In this document: positions 41,376 to 48,867 of the stretch, one piece after another | Layout: the number at the start of each line of letters is the position of its first letter | Numbering within the stretch: the stretch's first letter is position 1 | Assembly (NCBI RefSeq): GCF_000019185.1 | Contig: NC_010334.1 | Location: 1,984,001-2,048,000, forward strand | Source of the DNA: Shewanella halifaxensis HAW-EB4 | GTDB lineage: Bacteria; Pseudomonadota; Gammaproteobacteria; Enterobacterales; Shewanellaceae | Length of the DNA stretch: 64,000 bases | Direction of reading: 5' to 3' | Position numbers and translations under genes: made by a program | Notes under the pieces: generated by a model | Database searches by the model: none | What the model was told of the DNA's origin: nothing | The model's input: the letters and a program-made list of their open reading frames with translations, nothing else

Positions 41376-42311
41376 GTGGCGGCTAAATCAGATTTAACCC
41401 TTCCGGTTGCAATTTCAGCTGGAATTCATATTGGCGTGATAATTATTCTCATTTTAGGCGTGGATTTTTCAGAAAAGCCTAAAGTGCAGCCACAAGCAAG
41501 CGCCCCCGCTATGCAGGCTGTGGTTGTGGATCAAAAAAAGGTCGCGCAGCACGTTGAAAGGCTTAAAGCGGATAAACGTGAAGCTGAGCGTAAAGAAAAA
41601 GCCCGTCAAGATGAAGCTGATAGACGAGTGCGTGAAGCACGTAAAGAGCGTGAACGCGAACAGGCACAAATTAAGAAACTTGAGCAAGAGCGTAAACAAA
41701 AAGAGATTGAAACTAAAAATGCAGCTGACGCAGCAAAAGCGGCGCAGTTAAAGCAGAAACAGGAAAAAGAGAAAGCGGATAAGGCTGAAGCAGATCGCAA
41801 GCAGAAAGAGAAAGAACGTAAAGCCTCTGAAGAAGCAGCGAAAAAAGCAGCGGATAAACGTAAAGCTGAAGAAGCGGCAGCTAAAAAAGCCGAAGACGAG
41901 CGAAAACGAAAAGCCGAAGCTGAACGTAAGCGAAAAGCGGAAGAAAAAGCCAGACGTGAGCAAGAGCAGATGATGCAAGATGCATTGGCTGCTGAGCAAG
42001 CGGCACTTTCTCAGACCCGTAATAAGCAAGTCATGAATGAAGTACAACGTTATACCTCGATGATCAGAGCGACTATTCAACGTAACTTAGTGGTTGATGA
42101 GTCTATGCGAGGTAAAAGTTGTCGAGTCTTCATCCGCTTAGCTAATGATGGTTTTGTGACCGCGAGCCAAACGCTCGATGGAGACAGTGTAGTTTGTCGC
42201 GCAACAAAAGCGGCGATAAATAAAGCGGGTAGGTTACCTGTATCGAATGAGCCTGACGTTTATAACAAGCTCAAAGAAATCAATTTAACAGTTCAACCCG
42301 AGTTCAATTAA
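41376..42311 (+). CDS. tolA: Tol-Pal system protein TolA
   Basis: A 311-residue protein spanning the periplasm. Its membrane anchor is at residues 8-28 (LPVAISAGIHIGVIIILIL). A long central helix extremely rich in Lys, Glu, Ala and Arg (about 55-210) follows, then a C-terminal domain that contacts Pal and TolB (SCRVFIRLANDGFVTAS and a second Cys in VVCRAT). The start is GTG, directly after the tolR stop, with GGAGGA 7 bases upstream. The central domain gives several false ORFs in other frames. Confidence 0.95.
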   Translation: MAAKSDLTLPVAISAGIHIGVIIILILGVDFSEKPKVQPQASAPAMQAVVVDQKKVAQHVERLKADKREAERKEKARQDEADRRVREARKEREREQAQIKKLEQERKQKEIETKNAADAAKAAQLKQKQEKEKADKAEADRKQKEKERKASEEAAKKAADKRKAEEAAAKKAEDERKRKAEAERKRKAEEKARREQEQMMQDALAAEQAALSQTRNKQVMNEVQRYTSMIRATIQRNLVVDESMRGKSCRVFIRLANDGFVTASQTLDGDSVVCRATKAAINKAGRLPVSNEPDVYNKLKEINLTVQPEFN

Positions 42312-42320
42312 AGGATCCAT

Positions 42321-43643
42321 ATGAAAATTTTTGGGAAATGGTTGCTGGTAACCCTGCTTATTTGCAGTATGCCGGTAAAGGCTGCGTTAGATATTGTGAT
42401 TACAGAAGGTATAGATGCTGCAAGACCTATTGCTGTGATCCCTTTTGTTTGGCAAGGTACTGGCCCAATGCCATCTCAGATCTCTGATGTTGTGATGTCA
42501 GATTTAGCTCGAAGCGGAACCTTTAGCCCAGCTGATGAGCTGAGTTTACCACAGCGTGGTATTAGTACCTTGGCGCAATTTAATGCTTCCGCTTGGATGA
42601 CCCAGCCTGCTGAAGCCGTAGTCATGGGGTCGATTAAGCCTTATGGCGGCGATAAGTATTTAGTGAGCTTTGAGTTAATCGATTTAGTTAAAGCGCAGCT
42701 TCAACCTGACTCGCAGTCGGCACAAGATTTGGTAATTGATAGCCGGGAAACGATTATTACCGCGGCGCAGTTCCGTCAATATGGTCACCGCATTAGTGAC
42801 GTTGTTTACGAAAAGCTTACAGGTATTCGTGGGGCGTTCTTAACTCGTATCGCCTATGTCGTTGTTAACCATGGTGAGAAATCTCCTTATAAGTTGATGA
42901 TTAGTGACTATGACGGTTATAACGAACAGATGTTACTGCGCTCTCCTGAACCATTGATGTCTCCTTCTTGGTCTCCGGATGGTCAGCGTCTTGCGTATGT
43001 CAGTTTTGAAAATCGTAAAGCGGAGATCTATGTACAAAACATCTATACTCAGCAACGGACTAATGTTACCAGCTTCGATGGTATTAATGGCGCGCCCGTT
43101 TTTTCTCCTGATGGTAAAAAACTAGCGGTTACACTTTCTAAAGATGGTCAGCCTGAGGTTTACGTGGTTGATATCGCGACAAAGGCTATCAAACGTGTCA
43201 CTAACCATTATGCGATTGACACCGAGCCATCTTGGTTCCCTGATGGTAAGTCATTACTTATCACCTCTGAGCGCGGCGGTCGCCCTCAGCTATATCGTGT
43301 TTTCTTAGATTCAGGTAAGATTTCCCGTTTAACCTTCGAAGGTGAGTGGAATCTTGGCGGTTCTATTGCACCTGATGGGCGCAGCATTATTTTTGTAAAT
43401 CGCACCAATGGTAAGTTTAATATTGCCCGCATGGATCTAGAGACTCGCTTTATGCAAGTGTTAACCAGCACGCGATTAGATGAATCTCCAAGCGTGGCGC
43501 CAAATGGCACCATGGTTATTTACGGAACAACATACCAAGGCAAGCAGGTGTTAGCTGCGGTTTCTATGGATGGACGTTTTAAAGCAAGATTGCCCGTTGG
43601 GCAGGGTGAAGTTAAATCACCATCTTGGTCACCATTTCTCTAA
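42321..43643 (+). CDS. tolB: Tol-Pal system protein TolB
   Basis: Periplasmic protein of 440 residues with signal peptide (ending VKAALD, about residue 21). It has an N-terminal domain (to about 165) and a six-bladed propeller made of repeats such as SPSWSPDGQRLAYVSFE, APVFSPDGKKLAVTLS and EPSWFPDGKSLLITSE. It binds Pal and is released by TolA. An AAGGATCC Shine-Dalgarno sequence precedes the ATG, 9 bases after tolA. Confidence 0.97.
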   Translation: MKIFGKWLLVTLLICSMPVKAALDIVITEGIDAARPIAVIPFVWQGTGPMPSQISDVVMSDLARSGTFSPADELSLPQRGISTLAQFNASAWMTQPAEAVVMGSIKPYGGDKYLVSFELIDLVKAQLQPDSQSAQDLVIDSRETIITAAQFRQYGHRISDVVYEKLTGIRGAFLTRIAYVVVNHGEKSPYKLMISDYDGYNEQMLLRSPEPLMSPSWSPDGQRLAYVSFENRKAEIYVQNIYTQQRTNVTSFDGINGAPVFSPDGKKLAVTLSKDGQPEVYVVDIATKAIKRVTNHYAIDTEPSWFPDGKSLLITSERGGRPQLYRVFLDSGKISRLTFEGEWNLGGSIAPDGRSIIFVNRTNGKFNIARMDLETRFMQVLTSTRLDESPSVAPNGTMVIYGTTYQGKQVLAAVSMDGRFKARLPVGQGEVKSPSWSPFL

Positions 43644-43667
43644 CTAAAAAGATTAAGGATTTAAAAA

Positions 43668-44207
43668 ATGGATCTGAATAAGCTATTTAAAGCCATGTTA
43701 GTCGTACTTCCTATTATGGCTATCAGTGCATGTAGCTCGACTTCTGAGTCTGAAACAGATGCAACGAGTTCAACTGAGTCATCTTCATCGAGTGAATATG
43801 CAAACAATGGTGTAGAAACTGGTGGCGTAGCACCTGTATTGACTCCTGAAGAGCAGCAACGCCTTAAGTACCAAGAGTTGAGAAAAGAACACATCATCTA
43901 TTTTGATTTTGACCGTAGTTCAGTTTCTCAGCAGTTTGCTGAAGTTTTAAGTGCTCACGGTGATTACTTAGTTGAACACCCAAATGTTCGCGTGATGATT
44001 GAAGGACACGCTGATGAGCGCGGTACGCCAGAATATAACATTGCACTTGGTGAGCGCCGTGCTAAAGCCGTCGCTAAGTACTTACAAGGCATGGGTGTAC
44101 AGCCTAGCCAGATGAGTGTTGTGAGTTATGGCGAAGAGAAACCAATGGATTTCACTCGTAGCGATGAAGGTTTTGCTAAAAACCGTCGTGCTGTACTTGT
44201 TTATTAA
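43668..44207 (+). CDS. pal: Peptidoglycan-associated lipoprotein Pal
   Basis: Outer-membrane lipoprotein of 179 residues. The lipobox is ISAC with lipidated Cys22, followed by a Ser/Glu/Thr-rich linker (23-45) and an OmpA-like domain that binds meso-DAP in peptidoglycan (HIIYFDFDRSSVSQQF, IEGHADERGTPEYNIALGE, NRRAVLVY). It anchors the outer membrane to the cell wall and is relocated by the Tol motor. Confidence 0.97.
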   Translation: MDLNKLFKAMLVVLPIMAISACSSTSESETDATSSTESSSSSEYANNGVETGGVAPVLTPEEQQRLKYQELRKEHIIYFDFDRSSVSQQFAEVLSAHGDYLVEHPNVRVMIEGHADERGTPEYNIALGERRAKAVAKYLQGMGVQPSQMSVVSYGEEKPMDFTRSDEGFAKNRRAVLVY

Positions 44208-44231
44208 TTTTACAGGTAAAAGGTTTACCTT

Positions 44232-44957
44232 ATGAAACACGCCGTTTTATCTGCGGCAATAATCCTTGTGGCAGGTTCTGCATATGCAGCACCTGCTCCA
44301 GTTGAGGATATTGCTGGTGGCTCTACTGATGATAGAGTAGCTCGTTTAGAACGAGTCATAAAAGCTAAGCAGCAAAGCGAATTTCAAATGCAGCAGCGTT
44401 TAGAAACTTTGCAACAAGAAGTATTGGATCTACGTGGTTTGAGTGAGCAGCAGTCTTACCAAATAGAGCAGATGCTGCAAAGACAACGTCAGCTATATGA
44501 AGATATAGCAAATCTGTCTACAAAAGCTGTTGTGCCTGTTGCCGTAAACACTGCAAGTTCATCATCAACTGGCTCTTCGAGTCTTGGTGAAACGGCTAGC
44601 TATGAGCAAGCCGTAAATTTGGTGCTGAAAGATAAAAAGTATGAAGCTGCTATTCCGGCTTTCGCTCAATTTATTGAGAGTTACCCAAATTCAAGCTATG
44701 CGCCTAATGCAAATTACTGGCTAGGGCAGCTACTTTATAATAAGAGTGAATTTGTTGGCGCTTCAAAAGCATTCACGACAGTTGTTGAAAAATACAAAGA
44801 TTCAGGTAAGCGTGGTGAAAGTCTAGTCAAGCTTGGCATGATCGCAGAAAAAACAGGTGATAAGGCTAAAGCAAAGGCTTATTACCTAAAAGTTACTCAG
44901 GAATATGCTAATAGCGCCGCAGCAAGAATCGCGTTGCAGCAACTTTCATCACTTTGA
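44232..44957 (+). CDS. cpoB: Cell division coordinator CpoB (YbgF)
   Basis: Periplasmic TolA-binding protein of 241 residues: signal peptide (to about residue 20, AYAAP), a coiled-coil trimerisation region rich in Gln (35-95), a Ser/Thr linker and TPR repeats (125-241, for example YEAAIPAFAQFIESYPNSSYAPNAN written in parts: AAIPAFAQFIES, NANYWLGQLLYN, KRGESLVKLGM). It links peptidoglycan synthesis to outer-membrane constriction. Last protein gene of the tol-pal operon, followed by a terminator. Confidence 0.95.
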   Translation: MKHAVLSAAIILVAGSAYAAPAPVEDIAGGSTDDRVARLERVIKAKQQSEFQMQQRLETLQQEVLDLRGLSEQQSYQIEQMLQRQRQLYEDIANLSTKAVVPVAVNTASSSSTGSSSLGETASYEQAVNLVLKDKKYEAAIPAFAQFIESYPNSSYAPNANYWLGQLLYNKSEFVGASKAFTTVVEKYKDSGKRGESLVKLGMIAEKTGDKAKAKAYYLKVTQEYANSAAARIALQQLSSL

Positions 44958-44973
44958 TGCTGATTTATTCAGA

Positions 44974-44996
44974 AAACAATCTCTTAGATTGTTTTT
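44974..44996 (+). terminator. Terminator of the tol-pal operon
   Basis: Perfect 9-base stem AAACAATCT with loop CTT, followed by T residues, 17 bases after the cpoB stop. Confidence 0.75.
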
Positions 44997-45028
44997 CAGG
45001 CAAACGAGGGGAAATGGGAAAATTGCAC

Positions 45029-45066
45029 TTGCATGCGAATGTGAAAAAGGTATTATAGGCGCCCTC
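45029..45066 (+). promoter_or_regulatory. Probable promoter of the tRNA-Lys array
   Basis: TTGCAT (45029-45034), a 16-base gap, then TATTAT (45051-45056) and a GC-rich discriminator AGGCGCCCTC. A GC-rich discriminator is the mark of stringently controlled stable-RNA promoters. A stable leader hairpin (GCCCTCA with TGAGGGC, 45061-45090) follows before the first tRNA. Confidence 0.6.
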
Positions 45067-45150
45067 AGAGCGACACAGTCGTTTGAGGGCATCTTAACCG
45101 AGTAAGTTAGTTATCTATCCTACAAGGAAAAGGCGTTAGCAATACCAGAG

Positions 45151-45226
45151 GGGCTGTTAGCTCAGTCGGTAGAGCAGTTGGCTTTTAACCAATTGGTCGA
45201 AGGTTCGAATCCTTCACAGCCCACCA
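45151..45226 (+). tRNA. tRNA-Lys(TTT), copy 1
   Basis: Full 76-base cloverleaf with encoded CCA. The acceptor GGGCTGT pairs with ACAGCCC. Anticodon TTT is at 45184-45186 in loop CTTTTAA, and the T-arm GGTTCGAATCC is standard. It follows tol-pal-cpoB as in E. coli. Confidence 0.98.
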
Positions 45227-45284
45227 CTTTTCTGAAAGTGGATTTGCTTGTAAAGCAGATGAATTCAGAGACGTAATACCAGAG

Positions 45285-45360
45285 GGGCTGTTAGCTCAGT
45301 CGGTAGAGCAGTTGGCTTTTAACCAATTGGTCGAAGGTTCGAATCCTTCACAGCCCACCA
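45285..45360 (+). tRNA. tRNA-Lys(TTT), copy 2
   Basis: Identical to copy 1 and exactly 134 bases downstream. The 58-base spacer carries a small hairpin (TTTGCTT-GT-AAAGCA type). Confidence 0.98.
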
Positions 45361-45418
45361 CTTTTCTGAAAGTGGATTTGCTTGTAAAGCAGATGAATTC
45401 AGAGACGTAATACCAGAG

Positions 45419-45494
45419 GGGCTGTTAGCTCAGTCGGTAGAGCAGTTGGCTTTTAACCAATTGGTCGAAGGTTCGAATCCTTCACAGCCCACCA
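45419..45494 (+). tRNA. tRNA-Lys(TTT), copy 3
   Basis: Identical sequence at the same 134-base period, with complete stems and encoded CCA. Confidence 0.98.
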
Positions 45495-45552
45495 CTTTTC
45501 TGAAAGTGGGTTTGCTTGTAAAGCAAATGAATTCAGAGACGTAATACCAGAG

Positions 45553-45628
45553 GGGCTGTTAGCTCAGTCGGTAGAGCAGTTGGCTTTTAACCAATTGGTC
45601 GAAGGTTCGAATCCTTCACAGCCCACCA
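45553..45628 (+). tRNA. tRNA-Lys(TTT), copy 4
   Basis: Identical sequence at the same 134-base period. The preceding spacer is of the G/A variant that keeps its hairpin paired. Confidence 0.98.
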
Positions 45629-45686
45629 CTTTTCTGAAAGTGGGTTTGCTTGTAAAGCAAATGAATTCAGAGACGTAATGCCAGAG

Positions 45687-45762
45687 GGGCTGTTAGCTCA
45701 GTCGGTAGAGCAGTTGGCTTTTAACCAATTGGTCGAAGGTTCGAATCCTTCACAGCCCACCA
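45687..45762 (+). tRNA. tRNA-Lys(TTT), copy 5
   Basis: Identical sequence. The spacer after it differs (CTTTTCTACAAGTGATTAAA) and leads into the first decayed copy. Confidence 0.98.
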
Positions 45763-45801
45763 CTTTTCTACAAGTGATTAAACAAGTAGAGGTAAGTTAA
45801 T

Positions 45802-45899
45802 GAGATATTAGCTCAGTCGATGCTTTTTAATAAGAGCGCAGTTGGCTTTACTCTTAACTACCACATTGGTCGAAGGTTCGAATCCTTCACAGCCCACCA
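45802..45899 (+). pseudogene. Decayed tRNA-Lys copy A
   Basis: Aligns with tRNA-Lys but has a broken acceptor stem (GAGATAT opposite ACAGCCC), an insertion of about 13 bases in the D-loop and extra bases around the anticodon (TTTACTCTTAACTACC). The T-arm and CCA end are intact. It cannot fold as a tRNA. Confidence 0.85.
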
Positions 45900-45957
45900 C
45901 TTTTCTGAAAGTGGGTTTGCTTGTAAAGCAAATGAATTCAGAGACGTAATACCAGAG

Positions 45958-46033
45958 GGGCTGTTAGCTCAGTCGGTAGAGCAGTTGGCTTTTAACCAAT
46001 TGGTCGAAGGTTCGAATCCTTCACAGCCCACCA
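45958..46033 (+). tRNA. tRNA-Lys(TTT), copy 6
   Basis: Identical intact copy between decayed copies A and B, with the usual 58-base spacer before it. Confidence 0.98.
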
Positions 46034-46091
46034 CTTTTCTGAAAGTGGATTTGCTTGTAAAGCAGATGAATTCAGAGACGTAATACCAGAG

Positions 46092-46167
46092 GGGCTGTTA
46101 GCTCAGTCGGTAGAGCAGTTGGCTTTTAACCAATTGGTCGAAGGTTCGAATCCTTCACAGCCCACCA
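46092..46167 (+). tRNA. tRNA-Lys(TTT), copy 7
   Basis: Identical intact copy and the last functional one in the array. It is followed by the same variant spacer as copy 5. Confidence 0.98.
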
Positions 46168-46206
46168 CTTTTCTACAAGTGATTAAACAAGTAGAGGTAA
46201 GTTAGT

Positions 46207-46304
46207 GAGATATTAGCTAAGTCGATGCTTTTTAATAAGAGCGCAGTTGGCTTTACTCTTAACTACCACATTGGTTGAAGGTTCGAATCCTTCACAGCCC
46301 GCCA
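46207..46304 (+). pseudogene. Decayed tRNA-Lys copy B
   Basis: Nearly identical to decayed copy A (a few substitutions, including CTAAGT for CTCAGT and GCCA for ACCA), at the same 115-base offset from its preceding intact copy. The pair arose by a segmental duplication of about 405 bases. Confidence 0.85.
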
Positions 46305-46308
46305 CTTC

Positions 46309-46353
46309 TTAGCTTTCCTCAATTTAGCTTTCCTCAATTTAGTTTTTCTCAAT
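46309..46353 (+). repeat. 15-base tandem repeat, three copies
   Basis: Three units of TTAGYTTTYCTCAAT between decayed tRNA copies B and C. The same triplet recurs at 46510-46554. Confidence 0.85.
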
Positions 46354-46408
46354 AATTTCTGAATATCTTATTTACTCATTTAATATGACTTCACTCAGTA
46401 TTTAATAC

Positions 46409-46502
46409 GTGTCGTTAGCTCAGTACAGTTTGTTATTGATCATGCAGTTGGCTTTGCTGTTAACGTCCGCATTGGTCGAAGGTTCGAATCCTTTACGCAC
46501 CA
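46409..46502 (+). pseudogene. Decayed tRNA-Lys copy C
   Basis: Retains TTAGCTCAGT, CAGTTGGCTTT and GGTCGAAGGTTCGAATCC but has a long insertion in the D-arm (TTGTTATTGATCATG), an altered anticodon region and a short, mismatched acceptor end (TTTACGCACCA). Not functional. Confidence 0.75.
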
Positions 46503-46509
46503 TCACTTC

Positions 46510-46554
46510 TTAGTTTTCCTCAATTTAGTTTTTCTCAATTTAGTTTTCCTCAAT
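46510..46554 (+). repeat. 15-base tandem repeat, second block
   Basis: Three more units of TTAGTTTTYCTCAAT. The block with its flanks repeats the region after copy B at a period of about 201 bases. Confidence 0.85.
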
Positions 46555-46609
46555 AATTTCTGAATATCTCATTTACTCATCTAATATGACTACACTCAGT
46601 ATTTAATAC

Positions 46610-46709
46610 GTGTCATTAGCTCAGTACAGTTTGTTATTGATCATGCAGTAAGCTTTGCAGTTAACCTCCATATTGGTCGAAGCTTAGGCTCCTTCATGAC
46701 TCAATACCA
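46610..46709 (+). pseudogene. Decayed tRNA-Lys copy D
   Basis: The most decayed copy: it matches copy C in the D-arm insertion, but the T-arm has mutated (CGAAGCTTAGGCTCC) and no CCA is clear. The right boundary is approximate. Confidence 0.6.
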
Positions 46710-47279
46710 AGAACAAAGACTTTTTGGATTACCTATAAATTTATAGCTAACATCAAACTTAGTAACTCATTTCTGCACTATTTTTATCTGTTCGAGTTTA
46801 GTATTTTGAGATTAACGCCTGTTTTTATTTTCCGTGTAGCCGAATTTAGCAAGCTAATGTGAAGGAGAGTGATTGGCTCTTTATATAGCAATTAAGTGGA
46901 GTATAAGGGGGATAATTAGGTTGGAGCGGAATTAAATTGAATAAGAATTCTTTATATGGCAAAAGTAAGTGGGAAATGTTTTTGTGCTTATAAGTTTATG
47001 ATTTTTATGTGTTTACGGTTCGTTTTATGATGGTGGAAGTTTAGTTTCCATGTTGATAGCTGTAATGTCATTATTTTTATTTTCAATAATGTGAATCAAT
47101 TTCTTATCTAGAATTAACACTTTGCGTCATTCTTTACTAATATTCTATTCGTTAAATGCGAATATGATTAATTAGTGATATATGTTCTACCTTGGTCTGA
47201 TAGACCTATTGCTAATGTTGTCGAGTTGTTAACTCGGTCATATTTTGTATGGATAATAAAAATATCAGGGAGAAAGGGA
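46710..47279. other. Intergenic region before the porin gene
   Basis: These 570 A/T-rich bases lie between the tRNA relics and the porin gene. The open frame extends upstream of the porin start to 47175 but is not family-like. I see no RNA gene or clear promoter. Confidence 0.5.
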
Positions 47280-48440
47280 ATGAAACAAGCAAAGTTAACG
47301 CTAATAGGTGCGGCAACGATTGCGGCAATGAGCTTCGGTGTCCAAGCTGATACTGAGTTTAAATTTGGTGGTTATGTAAAAGCTGATGTGATGTTCAGTG
47401 ATTACAGCAATGGCGCACCGGGGTCGGGTAGTTTATCTCGCCAATTCTATGTGCCTGGTACGATATATGGTGATCCGAGTAATGGTAAGCAGGTAGTCGA
47501 CTTTCAAGCTAGAGAATCGCGTTTTAACTTCAAAACATCTACCGATCTCGACGGCCATAAGCTTACAGGTTTTATTGAACTTGATTTTATGACTCATACA
47601 GATGGAAATGAGCGCGTATCAAATAGTTATTCGCCACGCATTCGTCAAGCATTTGTCAGTTTCGACAATTGGGCTGCAGGCCAAATGTGGACCACCTTCC
47701 AAAATCCAGGTGCGTTACCTGAGAACTTAGACTTTGTTGGCGCTGCTGAAGGTACGCCATTTGTGCGTCAAACAATGGTTAGGTACACCAATGGTGGCTT
47801 CCAGTTCTCAGTTGAGAACCCTGAAACAACTGTAAATGGGTATCGAGATCCAACAGGTAGTCGTATTACGAGTGGTAGTGGCATGGTTCCAGACTTTGTT
47901 GCTCGCTATAACATGAAGACTGAGGGCGGAATGGCGTTTACGTTTGCTGGTATCGCGCGTCAGCTAAATGTTGACATGAATAAAGATACCGCCAACCCCA
48001 TCGACTCCTCAGAGCTTGGTTATGGTGTGAGCTTCACAGGTGTAATTCCTGTTGGGCAGGATGATATCAAAATGTCAGCAACTTACGGAGAAGGGTTAGG
48101 GCGTTATATGGCACTTAACTATGTCAATGCCGGTGTACTCGATGCTAATGGAGACATTGAGACTATCGAGTCCTATGGTGGATTTATCTCATATCGTCAT
48201 TGGTGGAATGATAAGTGGAGAACGAGTATTACTGGTTCTGGCTTTAAAGCAGAGAATAACGTTAACCTAATTGGTAATAACGTCAATAAAGATTCTTACT
48301 CTGGTTACATTAACCTGCTTTACTCACCCGTTAAGCCGTTAACGGTAGGGGTTGAATATATGTATGCGAAAAACACCAAAGAGAACGGTATGGATGGCGA
48401 GTTAAATCGTGTGATATTTTCAATGAAGTACGTGCTGTAG
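47280..48440 (+). CDS. DcaP-like trimeric outer-membrane porin
   Basis: Outer-membrane beta-barrel protein of 386 residues. Signal peptide is MKQAKLTLIGAATIAAMSFG ending VQA (about residue 23), and the mature protein begins DTEFKFGGYVKADVMF, the hallmark of DcaP-type porins. The C-terminus is strand-like and ends in an aromatic-containing strand (NRVIFSMKYVL). I start at the ATG at 47280, preceded by AGGGAGAAAGGG; a longer frame to 47175 would bury the signal peptide. Substrate is unknown; DcaP relatives take up small anionic compounds. It ends at a terminator shared with convergent grxA. Confidence 0.85.
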   Translation: MKQAKLTLIGAATIAAMSFGVQADTEFKFGGYVKADVMFSDYSNGAPGSGSLSRQFYVPGTIYGDPSNGKQVVDFQARESRFNFKTSTDLDGHKLTGFIELDFMTHTDGNERVSNSYSPRIRQAFVSFDNWAAGQMWTTFQNPGALPENLDFVGAAEGTPFVRQTMVRYTNGGFQFSVENPETTVNGYRDPTGSRITSGSGMVPDFVARYNMKTEGGMAFTFAGIARQLNVDMNKDTANPIDSSELGYGVSFTGVIPVGQDDIKMSATYGEGLGRYMALNYVNAGVLDANGDIETIESYGGFISYRHWWNDKWRTSITGSGFKAENNVNLIGNNVNKDSYSGYINLLYSPVKPLTVGVEYMYAKNTKENGMDGELNRVIFSMKYVL

Positions 48441-48456
48441 TTAATCTAACGCAAAT

Positions 48457-48483
48457 AAAAAGGAGGCCTTGGCCTCCTTTTTT
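48457..48483. terminator. Terminator between porin gene and grxA
   Basis: Perfect stem AAAAAGGAGGCC with a TT loop and T-run, placed to end the plus-strand porin transcript and possibly the convergent grxA transcript. Confidence 0.9.
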
Positions 48484-48504
48484 ATAATGGACTGAGTATG
48501 TTAC

Positions 48505-48771
48505 TTATGCAGCAGGCATTAATTCGTTGTCTCTTACATATTGTTCAAACTCAGTGCAACCACCAACGTGCTCTTGATCAACAAAGATTTGTGGCACAGT
48601 TTCAACTGGCTTGCCTACTGTTTTTTCTAGATCAGCTTTACTGATCCCTTCAGCGTGAATGTCTACGTACTTAAATTTAAAGTCATCGCGCTTTTCTGTG
48701 AGTTGCTCAGCAACTTGTACTGCGCGGACACAATAAGGACAACCTGGACGACCGAAAATTACAACAAACAT
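48505..48771 (-). CDS. grxA: Glutaredoxin 1
   Basis: An 88-residue cytoplasmic glutaredoxin. It has redox motif CPYC in FGRPGCPYCVRAVQ, the cis-Pro strand VETVPQIFVDQEHVGG, and the TEFEQYV end typical of the GrxA subfamily (85 residues in E. coli). It passes electrons from glutathione to ribonucleotide reductase and other disulfides. Single gene convergent with the porin gene. Confidence 0.93.
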   Translation of the reverse strand: MFVVIFGRPGCPYCVRAVQVAEQLTEKRDDFKFKYVDIHAEGISKADLEKTVGKPVETVPQIFVDQEHVGGCTEFEQYVRDNELMPAA

Positions 48772-48867
48772 GATAGCTTCCTCAGTTTTAGCTTGAACAC
48801 TTTATATCATAGCCATTGCAATTGTTCTAATCGATATTTGAATTCGTGTTAATCGATTTACTGGTTT

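Noticed and set aside
41469..42080. Several ORFs opposite or in other frames of tolA
   Set aside because: They come from the Lys/Glu/Ala-rich repeats of TolA and have Phe/Ser/Leu-rich translations.
44905..45105. 66-codon ORF after cpoB
   Set aside because: It overlaps the cpoB end, a terminator and the tRNA promoter; the translation resembles nothing and no ribosome site is seen.
45820..46083. 87-codon ORF in the tRNA array
   Set aside because: It runs through tRNA-Lys copies and a relic, with no Shine-Dalgarno sequence; the codons are fixed by tRNA sequence.
45151..46304. Regular 134-base direct repeats resembling a CRISPR-like array
   Set aside because: The repeated part is a complete tRNA-Lys gene and the spacers are near-identical, so it is a tRNA array and not CRISPR.
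47175..47279. N-terminal extension of the porin
   Set aside because: It would place 35 residues before an obvious signal peptide; the ATG at 47280 has the better ribosome site.
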